64,000 bases of DNA from Nomia melanderi. Its lineage: Eukaryota; Arthropoda; Insecta; Hymenoptera; Halictidae. This document shows, piece by piece, positions 11,753 to 22,440 of the stretch. Both the position numbers and the translations under genes were made by a program. The notes under the pieces were generated by a model. It saw nothing but the letters and a program-made list of their open reading frames with translations, did no database searches and was not told where the DNA came from. Each line of letters opens with the position of its first letter. The first letter of the stretch is position 1. The stretch spans positions 25,078,784 through 25,142,783 of the forward strand of contig NC_135000.1 in the NCBI RefSeq assembly GCF_051020985.1, read 5' to 3'.

Positions 11753-12179
11753 CAGACGAAACTCGGCGAAGTTCCCGTCGCGAAACGACGTTGAAAGGTA
11801 AACACATGGTTCACGGACCGCCGTACAAACACCCAATCCCATTCGGCGGCGTAAAAATGGCCGATCGGGCGAGATCTCGCGCGGAGCCTCTGTCTCGAGA
11901 CAAGGCGAGGAACTTTTGACGTTCCTCGTCGCTCGGCGTACGTGCCAGCCTCGTTACCGATTTTCCACGTTATTTCACAATTCTGCAAAAATGAATTAAC
12001 GATTAATTGCTCAACCGGCTGCGGAACTTTACGGCCGAGCGGCGGGGGCCGCGCCGCCGGGATCCGTTAGCCGTGAAATTAATTTGCCGGACGACACGAG
12101 ATTTTAATTACGTTTGGTAATGATCACACGAACCCCGCGGACGGCAACGTTGAAGTAATTAAGTTCCGCCTGCGCTCTC
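11753..12179. other. Non-coding, no gene seen
   Basis: Moderately GC-rich sequence without an exon or repeat that I can support. Confidence 0.4.
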
Positions 12180-12209
12180 GCGCTCTCTCTTTCCTTCTCT
12201 CTCACTCTC

Positions 12210-12271
<62 letters not shown>

Positions 12272-12320
12272 TCCCTCTCTCTTTTTCTCTCTCTCTCTTT
12301 CTCTCTTTGGCTCTCTGAAA
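12180..12320. repeat. CT/AG dinucleotide microsatellite
   Basis: A long CTCTCT run with interruptions by TTT and CG. Read on the minus strand it produces an artificial Arg/Glu-rich open frame, which is not evidence of a gene. Long polypyrimidine runs of this kind are common in insect introns. Confidence 0.9.
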
Positions 12321-14033
12321 GACGCGAGAGAGCGGCCGCGTGCTCTTCGACGTAGCTCGCGGGAATTCTTTTACACCCGCCGCAGTTTTCCGCGTGGCCG
12401 ACCGTCTCCGCTCGAGTTTGCCCTCTTCTCTTGTCTACGCGACGCTGTTCCACATCCATCTTGACCTTTTTCCCTCCCACTACCCCGTGCTTTTTCTTGA
12501 AAAGCTACCAGCGAGACGTTCCCGCACCCCCCGTCGTCGCTCCTCGCACATACGCGCGTTAATTTCCTTGGAAGCCTCGGGATCTTTGTCGCGCTCCGAG
12601 TAACGGAAAAGGAACGTCGTGTGTATGGATTTAATGCGTAGCTATTTGTTTAATCCTTTCTTTTCGGTGTTTGGACGCTGGTGTCCTCGAGGGCGCTCGA
12701 CTTTATTGAATTATTCAATTAGAGTGGGATTCGCACTGTTAAACCGTCGTAGCACTTCAAAAGGCACCGTAGTTCTAATGAAATTAGAAAAAGTTTCTCT
12801 GATATTTCGAAAGTGAAACTGGATACTCCTCGCTTAACCGAATTCGAATAAACCATCCTAATCCTTACCCTATAATACAATTGAACAACCGAATACAAAT
12901 CAGTTCGTTCGCCAGCGCTTATTTCGATGACGGTCTCCTCAATTACAATACTCTTCGATCCAATAAATCGTCTAAAGGAAATATTATAAAAACAAAACTG
13001 AATCGAGTCACTGTGTTCCCAAATACAATGTAGTTCATAATGTCCAATAGCAACATCTATAGGATTAATTTCATTTTCGTTATACAAAATATAGGACAAC
13101 GGTCGTCACAAATATGCGACGCTGCGAACGTGTTAACCCCTCGATTACAAGGTATCCCAACAACCACGAACGCTCCCTTCGCCTTTCGTTTCGTCACCGA
13201 TAACGCTCAATCCCCGAAACAGAGCGCTCGGATCCGCTACAATGCCGGGCTCGCCCACGGTATCGCTCGGATGGCAGTTATCACTTTCGCGAGGCGGCCT
13301 GGAGGGTCGGTGGCGGTGGCAGCGATCCGGCTTGTCCCCGTAATCACGGCGTTGCGTTAACACAAGCGCGATAATTATTGTTACCGTATACCGGGGAGGC
13401 TTGTCGCGGGCTTCGAGCTGCGGAGCGCCCTGGGTAGGGGCTCGAACGGAAGGAGGGTGAACAGACAATTGCGCATAATTAACACCAGGGCCAGCCGCGT
13501 CTCGTTCCTGGGACAAACCGTTGCGTATCGGCGGTGGCTGTTGCCTCCGTCTGTCTCATCCCCCGAACCGCCTTCTTCGTCCTACCCCCCGGCCGCAGAT
13601 AGTATCGCGGAAATTGCACTTACCGTTTCTCCGTCTGCTAATCCGATTCCCGTAGGGGCGGGATCCCCGCGAAACAGAGGCAACGCGCCGGCTAAGATCG
13701 GAACCCGTTACCCGGGGTATTATGACAGGGAACAAGGGGTTGGAGCATGGCAAGGCAATTTCGGTGAAATGCTACCCTGGCTCCCGCGACATCCGATCGC
13801 ACTGCCTCTGTAGCCGGATGCGTGCGCTGATAGGGAGTTGGCACCCGATACGAAAGGAGTCTTTCGCTATTTAGGGTATACATTCAGCTCTGTACGATCG
13901 GTTTGCTACTTTCTGGGAAGTTGTAGGCGATCGACGATTTATAAATAAACTGGGCGAAGTCGTCGTGACGTTTCGGTGTCGGTGCAGTTGGTGGGTTTAC
14001 GATGGTTAAATGGAAAAATGGAAAAATATAATA
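12321..14033. other. Non-coding with GC-rich blocks at 12.3-12.6 and 13.14-13.8 kb
   Basis: Open frames of 87-126 codons occur on both strands inside the GC-rich blocks and in the AT-rich part between them. None has a recognisable domain or splice partner. A CGAACGTGTTAA motif at 13.13 kb resembles the end of a TTAA element, but I could not identify its partner. Confidence 0.42.
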
Positions 14034-14239
14034 TTTACCCTTTGAACTCTGTAGGCTCCGATATTGCACCAGTTGTAATAAATATTTTAATGAATCTTGA
14101 AACTACCCTAAAATTATTCGATTTTCCACACATCCAAATTTTGTACTAAGGAAAATAAAAGATCGAAGAAATATAGTATTTCTCATTTTCGCTGGGAATA
14201 CTATGAAAATTAGTTGCAGGTGCTGATAGATTACGAAAC
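14034..14239. mobile_element. TTAA-type element, family D, copy 2 (inverted relative to copy 1)
   Basis: Reverse complement of the 1.49-1.72 kb element. The terminus reads CCCTTTGAACTCTGTAGG after a decayed TTTA flank. The other end is missing, or fused to the family B fragment that follows; the junction lies somewhere between 14.24 and 14.26 kb. Confidence 0.6.
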
Positions 14240-14342
14240 AATGGGTGGCATTATTTATAATATAGAAATGTTTGCGAATGATCATCGTTTAATTGAGTGA
14301 ACTATAGTAATTCAATGACCACCATGACATTCAACGTGTTAA
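14240..14342. mobile_element. Truncated family B MITE fused to family D copy 2
   Basis: A partial family B element in reverse orientation. It shows CATTATTTATAATATAG, TTTAATTGAGTGAACTATAG and the terminus ACATTCAACGTGTTAA with an intact TTAA at 14339-14342. Only about half of the element is present. The lost half coincides with the junction to the family D copy, which points to a deletion or insertion joining two elements. Confidence 0.6.
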
Positions 14343-14489
14343 ATGATGGGATAAGAATCTATCAGGACTCACTTGTGGAAGCTTTGAATAATTGCCACCT
14401 GCTAATTATATCGAGTAATAGAACATTATTCTCGAAGAATTGATGCTTCTTTGGCTAGTTAGACTCAAGTGTCTTCCTTCTATTGACGT

Positions 14490-14563
14490 TTAACCCCTTG
14501 CACTCGGAAGTCCCCACTGAAGGGACATTTTGAATGTTAAATGCTCCAAGTGTAAAGTGTTAA
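14490..14563. mobile_element. Miniature (74-bp) family A element
   Basis: TTAACCCCTTGCACTCGG at the left and CAAGTGTAAAGTGTTAA at the right, with almost no interior. It looks like an internally deleted family A copy that kept both ends. Confidence 0.6.
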
Positions 14564-14586
14564 TACTGTGCATTGGTGAATAGTTA

Positions 14587-14799
14587 TTAACACTATTTAC
14601 GGAACGAGTTAATTTCACTCATATTGAATTTTATAAGCATTATTTATTAAATGTTCGGGTCGATTTTGATTGAGTTATATAAATATCCTAATTATCTACT
14701 TCGAAACCTCTAATTTCCAAGATCTAAATGAACGAATATCAATCTTTCTGAAAACGATAGAACAAACTATATAACAAATTCCCGTAAATCTAGTGTTAA
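14587..14799. mobile_element. TTAA-flanked MITE, family I, copy 1
   Basis: Ends are TTAACACTATTTACGGA and CCGTAAATCTAGTGTTAA, nearly perfect inverted repeats with TTAA flanks. The interior matches, in reverse complement, the element in the calponin-like gene's first intron near 54.0-54.22 kb: ATTTAGATCTTGGAAATTAG, AATGCTTATAAAATTCAATA, TAGTTTGTTCTATCG. No coding capacity. Confidence 0.75.
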
Positions 14800-17401
14800 G
14801 GGCAAGAAGACTTTTTCCCCATGTTTTACTGTTGACGAATAATCTGCCGCTGAGAATGCATGCGAGAGAAGACATTCCTTCCTCCACTTCGGCCAGTTAG
14901 ACCATTTCCTTTAGTCGCGTTTTTCCCGTGAACGCGTAATCCGCTGGTTTCGACGGGAGAGAGCCCAAGATCCTGGGGTAGCTGTTGCTGGTCGGATTCA
15001 ATGATAGCCCGCCCGGGGGATCGCTCGGGAGTACACGCGGTATATGGTGTCCCGATTCGGGGGTCGCGCGATCCGGTTGAACGGACGGGTGGTTCTGGGA
15101 ACAGGACTCGAGGAAATAGGGGTGTCTCCCGGTGTATCGGCGGATGGGACTGGCGTTGAACGACAGTCGGTTTACGAGCTTCAGATGTTTGGCACGAAGA
15201 AATGGAGATCGCCGAGTGGAAAGCTGATGGAAGTTGCATTCATGCTCGGCCGCCACAAAGGCTCCGGTTCTTAGAGGCGGCACAATACGGCCGTATTGAG
15301 TCTTCGAATGAGATATTGCGCGCCATAGGAATCGAGCTTCAGTCGATTTTTAGATTTTAGGAGCCCCGCTGTCGGAGATTGTCTCGTGAAACGTGTATTT
15401 TATCCGCGGTAAAGCCCGTCGGAACTTGCGCGTCGAATCGTGAGTTAGGGAGATTGAACGAATCTTCTCGTATATTATCCTATTCTTTGATCAGGATTCT
15501 TCCGATCTGTAGACTCGACTGCGTTAAATTGTACTTGATTCGCATAATTTGATTCGACCCAACAAAAATATAAATCGTTCAATACTAAATCTGATATAAT
15601 GTATCAGCACATGGAGCATCCAAATGAAATACTTCTCCCTTAATTTACGCAGGATATTCTTTATATTAGCAAAGAGCGTCATTAATATTTCATCAGAAAA
15701 TAATGAATATGTACTGAGAATATTCTGCAAATATTAAATTGATTTATTGATCTTTAATTGCGTAAGTTCGAATGAGCTGTTTACCAGATAAACGGCTGAT
15801 CAACGCGAACGGCGGCATTTTATATCGATGAAGGATTAATCATTCCGAATGTAATTATCCCCACGCATTCTTACGCGAGTTAGCTTCTTGCGTTTTTCGT
15901 GTAAATCTTCGTGTCCGATAGATACGAGGCGAGTAGGAAATTTATTTCCCCCGCAGACGGCGCTGATAGTAAAAATTCCCCGCTCGGGAATTGATTTGCC
16001 CCACGAAGTATACGCGGTAAATTTAATTGCCGAGGAAATTTCTGCTGTTTTATTGGCTGCAATACCCATCGCTTCTACCGTTACGTGCGAACCTCGGTTC
16101 GCCTAAGCGCTCTTCCACGTTAACCGAATTCTCATTCAAAACACGGCTTACCGCAGAACGCGGCAGAGATTAGCAACCTGGCTTCGTGAAGGAAGAACCT
16201 GCCGCGTGAGGTCCCACCAGTAGCTATCGCTTAATTTATGACACCTTCAAGTGTCTGTCGCTTTCCCTTCCCGTGTCCCGCGAGGACAAAAGCGGAACTA
16301 CCATTCGGAACAACTGCCCGAACGTTCGCAGTCTCCTATTGAGAGTTTCTCCAATAAAATCTGTTCATTCTGTCACCGTAAACAAATACACAGGGTACTC
16401 CTGAACTACCGTCATTGCAGTCAGCTGTATAAATACAAGATTGGAAGATAATAAATAAGACTAGAGGAGTAGCTTTCGAAGCTGATCAACTTTAAACACT
16501 CCCATTTACTCAAACTCCTTTGATCCTACTACAATACGTAACCTTCTCCCTAAAAAACTAAATCTTCCCAAGTCGAGAAACTTGTACACTTAAAAACCCC
16601 TAGAAAAGTGATAAATAAATTAAACATCTCGTTTGATGTTACCGCGTCATTGCCTCGTCTCTCCGTTATACCTCCTTAGAAAAGTAACCCCTCTCGAGTC
16701 GAAGGGCGTCGTTGTTAATGAAATCAATAAAAAGGTGATAAATCAATTAATCAAAAGGCTCGTCTGATTCGGCCACGTCCCGCTGTTCCAACCTCTTTCG
16801 ACCGTGTTCGCTCCCTTCTAGAAGCGAGGGCTCTGTTCACGAGCAAAGAGTTAAGGCCTCGCTTCAGCTGCCAAGAAGGCCGACGGAAGAGTGATAAATT
16901 AATTATCCGAAAGCCGCGGGAACGATTAAGTTCGGGGCGCCTAATCGGACGCGGACTAGTCAGTTTAACAGACAATCGGGCGTAATTAACACCGTGCCAC
17001 GGCGTCGTTGGGAAACAACCCGCTGCGAGGCGTATCAGTATCTCTCCCTGCCTCGCTCGGTCTCTCTGCCCTCCCTCGTGTCGCAGATACAATCACGGAA
17101 ATTGCTCTTACCGTCTCGCCGACTGTTAATCCGATTCTCGTGTAGCGTTTCCACTCCTGGGCCCCGGCGACTAACTCCAGATGACTGATTCGAGATAAGG
17201 AATAGATGACCGGATCGAGATAGGGGAACACGATACCGGCGTCGGCTACCAAACAGCCCTCGGGGCGGACAACGTTTCGACCGCGGGGCGGGAACACCTA
17301 TCTTAGGAAACGCTACGTTTCAGGAAAACTGTCGCGTGCTCGTTTAGGGAGCGTTCTTCGCGAGTGGGCTGAGGCGACCATCGAATAACGGGGTGCGCGA
17401 G
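14800..17401. other. Non-coding, no gene seen
   Basis: GC-rich parts lie at 14.9-15.3 and 16.75-17.4 kb, with an AT-rich middle. Overlapping open frames of 100-137 codons around 14.83-15.28 kb on the minus strand have the Arg/Pro/Ser-rich composition of frame shadows in GC-rich DNA. I do not call them. Confidence 0.42.
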
Positions 17402-18232
17402 TTAGGTGACGCCTCGAGTGACTGAAAAATTGCGACTACCTTCGTGAGACAGTAAATAATTCAATTCTGTAACTTCTTTGACGTTAGGAGTATTGCTTAA
17501 TATGATTGATATGTACTTGTTGTGATAATTATAGGAGCTTTTCTTGCTATTGTGCTTACTATTGTGTATAATGCCCGAGTTGAAGCCTCCAGTGACTGAA
17601 AAATTGCGACTACCTTTGTGTGAAAGTAGATAATTTAATTCTGTAACTTCTTTGACGTTAGGAGTATTGCTTAATATGATTGATATGTACTTGTTGTGAC
17701 AATTGTCGGAGTTTTTCTTGCTATTGTGCTTACTATTGTGTATAATGCCCGAGTTGAAGCCTCGAATGACTGAAAAATTGCGACTACCTTCGTGAGACAG
17801 TAAATAATTCAATTCTGTAACTTCTTTGACGTTAGGAGTATTGCTTAATATGATTGATGTGTACTTGTTATGACAATTATAGGAGCTTTTCTTGCTATTG
17901 TGCTTACTATTGTGTATAGTGTCCGAGTTGAAGCCTCCAGTGACTGAAAAATTGCGACTACCTTTGTGTGAAAGTAGATAATTTAATTCTGTAACTTCTT
18001 TGGCGTTAGGAGTATTGCTTAATATGATTGATATGTACTTGTTGTGACAATTGTCGGAGTTTTTCTTGCTATTGTGCTTACTATTGTGTATAGCGCCTGA
18101 GTTGAAGCCTCGAGTGACTGAAAAATTGCGACTATCTTCGTGTGACGGTAAATAATTCAGTTGCGAGTGATTTACTTTCAAGATAATATATTGATAGTAG
18201 TAAAATAGTTTTTTGCCTTGATCCATGCGCAT
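17402..18232 (-). repeat. 174-bp tandem repeat with a continuous 276-codon minus-strand frame
   Basis: The word ACTGAAAAATTGCGACTA recurs at 17421, 17595, 17769, 17943 and 18117, exactly 174 bp apart, giving about 4.5 units. Because 174 is divisible by three, the minus strand stays open and would encode a 58-residue repeat containing SRNFSV, GFNSG, HNSKHNSKK, HNKY and ISIILSNTPN. Units alternate between two variants (HEGSRNFSV with KKNSDN, HKGSRNFSV with KKSSYN), so the real period is a 348-bp dimer. An ATG at 18232 precedes a unique ~20-residue leader. I recognise no protein family. It may be a minisatellite that happens to be open, or a small repetitive protein gene nested antisense in the non-coding block; I favour the former. 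Confidence 0.8.
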
Positions 18233-19002
18233 TGAGCAACATTGATGTTTATTAAACGAATCTCGAAATCTTCATCGCGAGGCTCACTCGTCACTGTATG
18301 CAACATTATGAGTTAAGAAACGCACCGCGCGACCGTTAAAATCGCAAATTTTCTTTCGCGCCGTGCGTATCGTGCAATCGCGTGCAAGAGTTGACCGCAC
18401 TGGAACGCTCGCTCGCGTGCTAAAAAGCGGAATGCCGAGTTACGAGAGGGCCGAATGCTCTTCGGTAAAAGTTTGCTGAACGGGCACACTCCTCTCGCTT
18501 CGACTCGTCGCTCGTCGACGGTCTAATGATTGTTGTGATGACGACGGAATAATTGACCGCAAGGTTCGACGCTGCTGAAGCATGTTTCTTCTGTTGCGTA
18601 ATTATTGCGTCCCCTTTGTTCGCGGTTTGTTTAAGCGAAAATTCGTTTGCGTTCGCGGGTAAGTTCGGGGACAATGAGTCGTTGCGACAGCGAACGTTTG
18701 CGCGGGCATTGATTAATCTTTTCCAGGATCGTTCGTGAAAATTACAGCGTAACGGCGATTCTATTATTTCATTGAATGTTTCCCGTTATTACTCTTAATG
18801 AATTGAAAAATTCATTTGACTCCGTTAAATTGCGTTTCCTATTGAATTTTAAACGTTAAAGCATTCCATTGTGCGCACTTTGCCACGCGAAGAATTCCGC
18901 GTGCGTTATTCTTCCTCGGAATATTACGAATCTTTGCTACCCGGACAATGCAATAAATCTAACAATGTAAGAACGTGTAATTATATTTCTTCGGAGCATT
19001 GA
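18233..19002. other. Non-coding, no gene seen
   Basis: Flanks the 174-bp repeat on its upstream (minus-strand) side. I see no obvious promoter or exon that would support the repeat as a gene. Confidence 0.4.
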
Positions 19003-19230
19003 TTAACACGTTGAATGCTATGGTTCACCGGTGACCAATCAAATTACTACCGTTCGTTCAATTAAACGATGATTATTTGAAAACCTTTCTATATTATAAG
19101 TCATGCTAATGCCATTCAGCTAGGTCAACGTGCAATAATAATGCAATACAAACAAATGACTTAATATTATATTCTTTCCATTCTATACATTTCGCTTATG
19201 AAATCGCGCAGCATTTGTTCCTTCGTTGCA
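19003..19230. mobile_element. Family B MITE, copy 3, right terminus decayed
   Basis: Begins TTAACACGTTGAATGCTATG followed by the palindromic GGTTCACCGGTGACC. It continues through TTCAATTAAACGATGATTA and TTTCTATATTATAAG as in the other B copies. Near 19.21 kb it fades at GCGCAGCATTTG, where the expected CAACGTGTTAA is lost. Confidence 0.65.
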
Positions 19231-19370
19231 AAAGTAGATAGAAACAACGATTAATTGTTTGATATCAGAATTCTTACATCACACTATTGTTAACTTACGT
19301 ATATTGTCAAATATTTTTAGTCGACGGCATACATCTTGCATATTGTAATTTCTTTCGAGCAATTCACAAG

Positions 19371-19392
19371 CGTCGGTCACCGGTGACCGACG
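19371..19392. repeat. Perfect 22-bp palindrome, family B remnant
   Basis: A perfect inverted repeat centred on CACCGGTG. It contains GGTCACCGGTGACC, the same core found just inside the left end of family B elements. The following bases GGCATGCAACGTAA resemble a decayed B terminus in the opposite orientation. It directly abuts the start of a family A element. Confidence 0.6.
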
Positions 19393-19403
19393 TGGCATGC
19401 AAC

Positions 19404-19861
19404 GTAACCCTTTGCAGACGAAAGTCGACATTTCAAGGAGATGAAATTTTCGTATTTGGAAGAGTAAGTCGCGGCCAAATGATTTACTTGCTCGAACAGA
19501 AAAAAATCAGCGCGTAGATTCACTTTTTTTATATTAACACATTGCGTACCGATAACGAGAAATCTCGTTTTCATATAAAGACACTTAGCTATGCAACTTC
19601 GCTAATTACCACAGCATTGAAAAAAGTATAAAGTTTAATTTGAATTGATTATCTATTTAAAATATATTACATAACAATATATCTGAGTTTTTCTATGTAT
19701 AGTGACATAAGTTGACCTCAGTGAAAATTGCCATCCGCACAATTCAGTTTTCCGAAAATTAGCCAATGCGCAATGTATTAATTAAGCAATTGATAGGTAA
19801 CTCAGCTTCATCTGCTGAAGCTTTTATACATTTCAAGGAATCTTCGTCCGCAAAGGGTTAA
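19404..19861. mobile_element. Family A (CGGAC) MITE interrupted by a family C element
   Basis: Left end GTAACCCTTTGCAGACGAAAG and GTCGACATTTC; right end CTTCGTCCGCAAAGGGTTAA. The two halves together equal an intact element like the last copy of the 7.35-7.56 kb array. The interruption begins at the TTAA within the sequence that reads TTGTTTAAGCAATTGAT in that uninterrupted copy, so the target site can be read directly. Confidence 0.8.
19534..19781. mobile_element. TTAA-flanked MITE, family C, copy 1, nested in family A
   Basis: Ends are TTAACACATTGCGTACCG and AATGCGCAATGTATTAA. The interior (GAGAAATCTCGTTTTCATAT, AAAATATATTACATAACAAT, GATTATCTATTTAAA) recurs inverted near 23.4-23.6 kb. The inserted position inside the older family A copy gives a relative age: C moved after A had already inserted. 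Confidence 0.8.
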
Positions 19862-20460
19862 TGCATTAACGGTTGCCAGGAAATATCCTAATCGCGGCGA
19901 CGATTGTTCGACAATTTATCTGTTTGTTCTAATGGAACGTAATACGCGACTGTTACACGCCGAGTGAACGGACATACATAATGCGCGCAACAAGAATGTA
20001 TCTGCGGGGCGTAATAAATGTTAATACGCATTTATTGCATCCCGGGACGCTGTTAAGATCGTCAGGCCGGCGTCGTCGGAGTGGCGACGGCGTTGAACGT
20101 TAAAGGAGAAAACGATCCTCATAACGCTGATATTGCGGCAGGTATGCTGGGACCCATAATCACGTCAAGGAATCATGTTTATCATTGTGGTTCAGCGCCT
20201 TTGACCTTCGTGCCAGCCACGCCCACCTCTTAATAATTAATTCCTGAATTATACATTATCGCCGATATCGCATCCCTTCTGTCTAGCGTTATCCTATCGG
20301 CTCTTCTGATTATTTTGTCCTGAAAAGAACACAAGTAGATTCATTGTAATTATAATACAAATTTAATTCATAGATTTCAGTCCGATATAATATTTATATT
20401 AACGTTACAAAATTTCCTGTATATCAACCCTTTGCTCGGAAGTTGCAGATAAAATGATAT

Positions 20461-20659
20461 CTAACCCTTTGCACTCCAAAGGTGCCAGTCACCACTCGAT
20501 TGGTGCATCAAAATTGTAAAGTTCCGTATTTAACATTAAGTCTCGAGTAATCTGTCGATACGTGAAATGTGGAAATAAAATACCATTGTTCCCCTTATAT
20601 TGTGAATAGATCCCACGTTATAAAAATAAATTGAATATTTTTGGAGTGCAAAGGGTTAA
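20461..20659. mobile_element. Family A MITE nested in an older family A copy
   Basis: Complete ~199-bp element from CTAACCCTTTGCACTCC to GGAGTGCAAAGGGTTAA. The ends are well preserved compared with the outer copy. No coding capacity. Confidence 0.75.
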
Positions 20660-20785
20660 TATTATATTACGTGTAATACATCAATTTGAGAAATATTGAA
20701 ATAAAATAGCTTTGTCCCTCGATGCACGTGTGATTGATCTTCGAGTTAGTTTCACAAAATATCGCCCCTATCAAATCATCTAATG

Positions 20786-21017
20786 TTAACACGTTTAATG
20801 CCATGGGGGTCACCGGTGACCAACCAGATCGACTTACGATAGTTCACTTAATTAAACGAAAACGTTTCTATATTATAAATAATGATACCTAATGCGGCGA
20901 CATACAGCTAAATAAACACGCAATAATAATAATACAGTTCGATCAACTGATGTAACATTATATTCTTCCCATTTTGTGTATTTTGCTCTACAAACCGTGC
21001 GGCATTCAACGTGTTAA
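20786..21017. mobile_element. Family B MITE, copy 4, nested in the outer family A copy
   Basis: Best preserved family B copy: TTAACACGTTTAATGCCATG, then GGGTCACCGGTGACC at the left, and GCGGCATTCAACGTGTTAA at the right, with intact TTAA on both sides. The interior shows TTCTATATTATAAATAATG. No coding frame. Confidence 0.78.
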
Positions 21018-21056
21018 AATATTTCCAGTGATAAACTGCCGAGCGCAAAGGGTTGA

Positions 21057-22079
21057 ATCTTGTAATGAATAAGATAAGTAACTTCCCCGTAAATATTCTA
21101 CATGATAGAAATAATATTCTTCTTTACATACTCTGTACTCCAGGATTAATGACACCGTGTGTTCCGATAATTTCTCCGAATAACACGGATTCGAATAATC
21201 ACTGAGACACGCGCACTAGATTTGTGCCTGTTTTTACTCCATAATCCTGCCTGATTCACTGCCCCTGTAAATTTCCCTCATTCGAGACAGTTTTACTATT
21301 AAATGGCGGATTATATGCACTCTCAGTACGTATAACTCACCGACTTGGTATGCGCATCCTGCGTGTACGTAAATATTCGAAGCGCGCTAGACTAATATAT
21401 AATTAAACTGATTAATGTTCCGCGATGCTTTCAGTTTACCCCGTGCCGAATGAAATCCGTCCCGCTGAAACTGCGTCGGCGTAATGAAATACCAAAACGA
21501 TTCGACGCTCCACCGATTCTTATCTCGGGATACTTCGGAAACGTCGGTTCGCCAACTCGGAGGCGAAGTAACCTTCCTACGAAGTTCAAGCTGCCTAATG
21601 GTAGACTACGAATTTCAAGCGCGCCGCTCGAATACGCGCAACCCGAATTCGACAGTTCCTGAATCCGTCGTTTGCAGAGCTAATTTCGTATTCGCTAATC
21701 GATTTACTTTTCCCGGGGGGATCTTACCCCGCAGTTACCGCGCGTCAAACAGTAAATCCAATTAAAGACACGTCGAACCGTGGATTTTTGTTTTAACGAT
21801 GAAATATCGCGCACTCCGTCGCCTCTCCGATAACGGGCAAAAATTAAAGAGGATTTGCGATCTTATACGGTTCTTCATTGCGTTACACTGGAGGTAATAT
21901 GTTATCTGACTAATAAGTATTTATTAATCGGAAGAATATCTCTTGACAGCTGAAATTACTGTTTGCTACAATCCTGAATATTTCAAGTTCGTGCTTGGTT
22001 AAAATACTTTGACTTTTGCTACGAAATATATATGTTCTACATGGTTAACTGGAGAAATGATTGGTAATCACTCTATCTT
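21057..22079. other. Non-coding, no gene seen
   Basis: No exon or repeat is supported. A GC-richer part around 21.45-21.76 kb gives two overlapping open frames of 70 and 93 codons without any recognisable feature. Confidence 0.4.
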
Positions 22080-22440
22080 ATGTCGTAATCTAATCTAATA
22101 TATAATAGTAATATGTCTATATGCTATATTATAATGTAATATATCTATATACTATATTATAATCTAATATATCTATATATTATATTATAACCTAATATAT
22201 CTATATACTATATTGTAATCTAATATATCTATATATTATATTATAATCTAATATATCTATATATTATATTATAACCTAATATATCTATATACTATTTTAT
22301 AATCTAATATATATAACTATATACTATATTATAATCTAATATATCTATATATTATATTATAATCTAATATATATAACTATATACTATATTATAATCTAAT
22401 ATATCTATATACTATATTATAATTTAATGTAACTATATAT
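22080..22440. repeat. AT-rich ~28-bp tandem repeat
   Basis: About a dozen imperfect copies of a unit approximated by AATCTAATATATCTATATAC followed by TATATTAT. Variants differ by single T/C or A/T changes. The array consists almost only of A and T, could form cruciform structures, and has no coding capacity. Confidence 0.9.

Larger units (their letters stand above)
20424..21056. mobile_element. Outer family A element carrying two nested MITEs
   Basis: The left end (TCAACCCTTTGCTCGGAAG) and right end (CGAGCGCAAAGGGTTGA) are separated by 633 bp. The extra length is accounted for by a second family A element and a family B element inserted into it. Between and after the insertions the sequence matches the uninterrupted copy at 466-707 (AATATTGAAATAAAATAGCT, TTCGAGTTAG). 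Its TTAA flanks have drifted to TCAA and TTGA, as expected for the oldest layer. Confidence 0.72.

Noticed and set aside
12202..12480. Arg/Glu-rich minus-strand open frame
   Set aside because: Produced by the CT microsatellite; simple repeat, not a protein.
13080..13140. CGCTGCGAACGTGTTAA as an element terminus, similar to the foldback start at 28.53 kb
   Set aside because: A left partner with TTAA was not identified. The similarity may be real but the element cannot be delimited.
14826..15283. Two overlapping minus-strand frames of 128-137 codons
   Set aside because: Both are Arg/Pro/Ser-rich in different registers of the same GC-rich DNA. Neither resembles a known protein.
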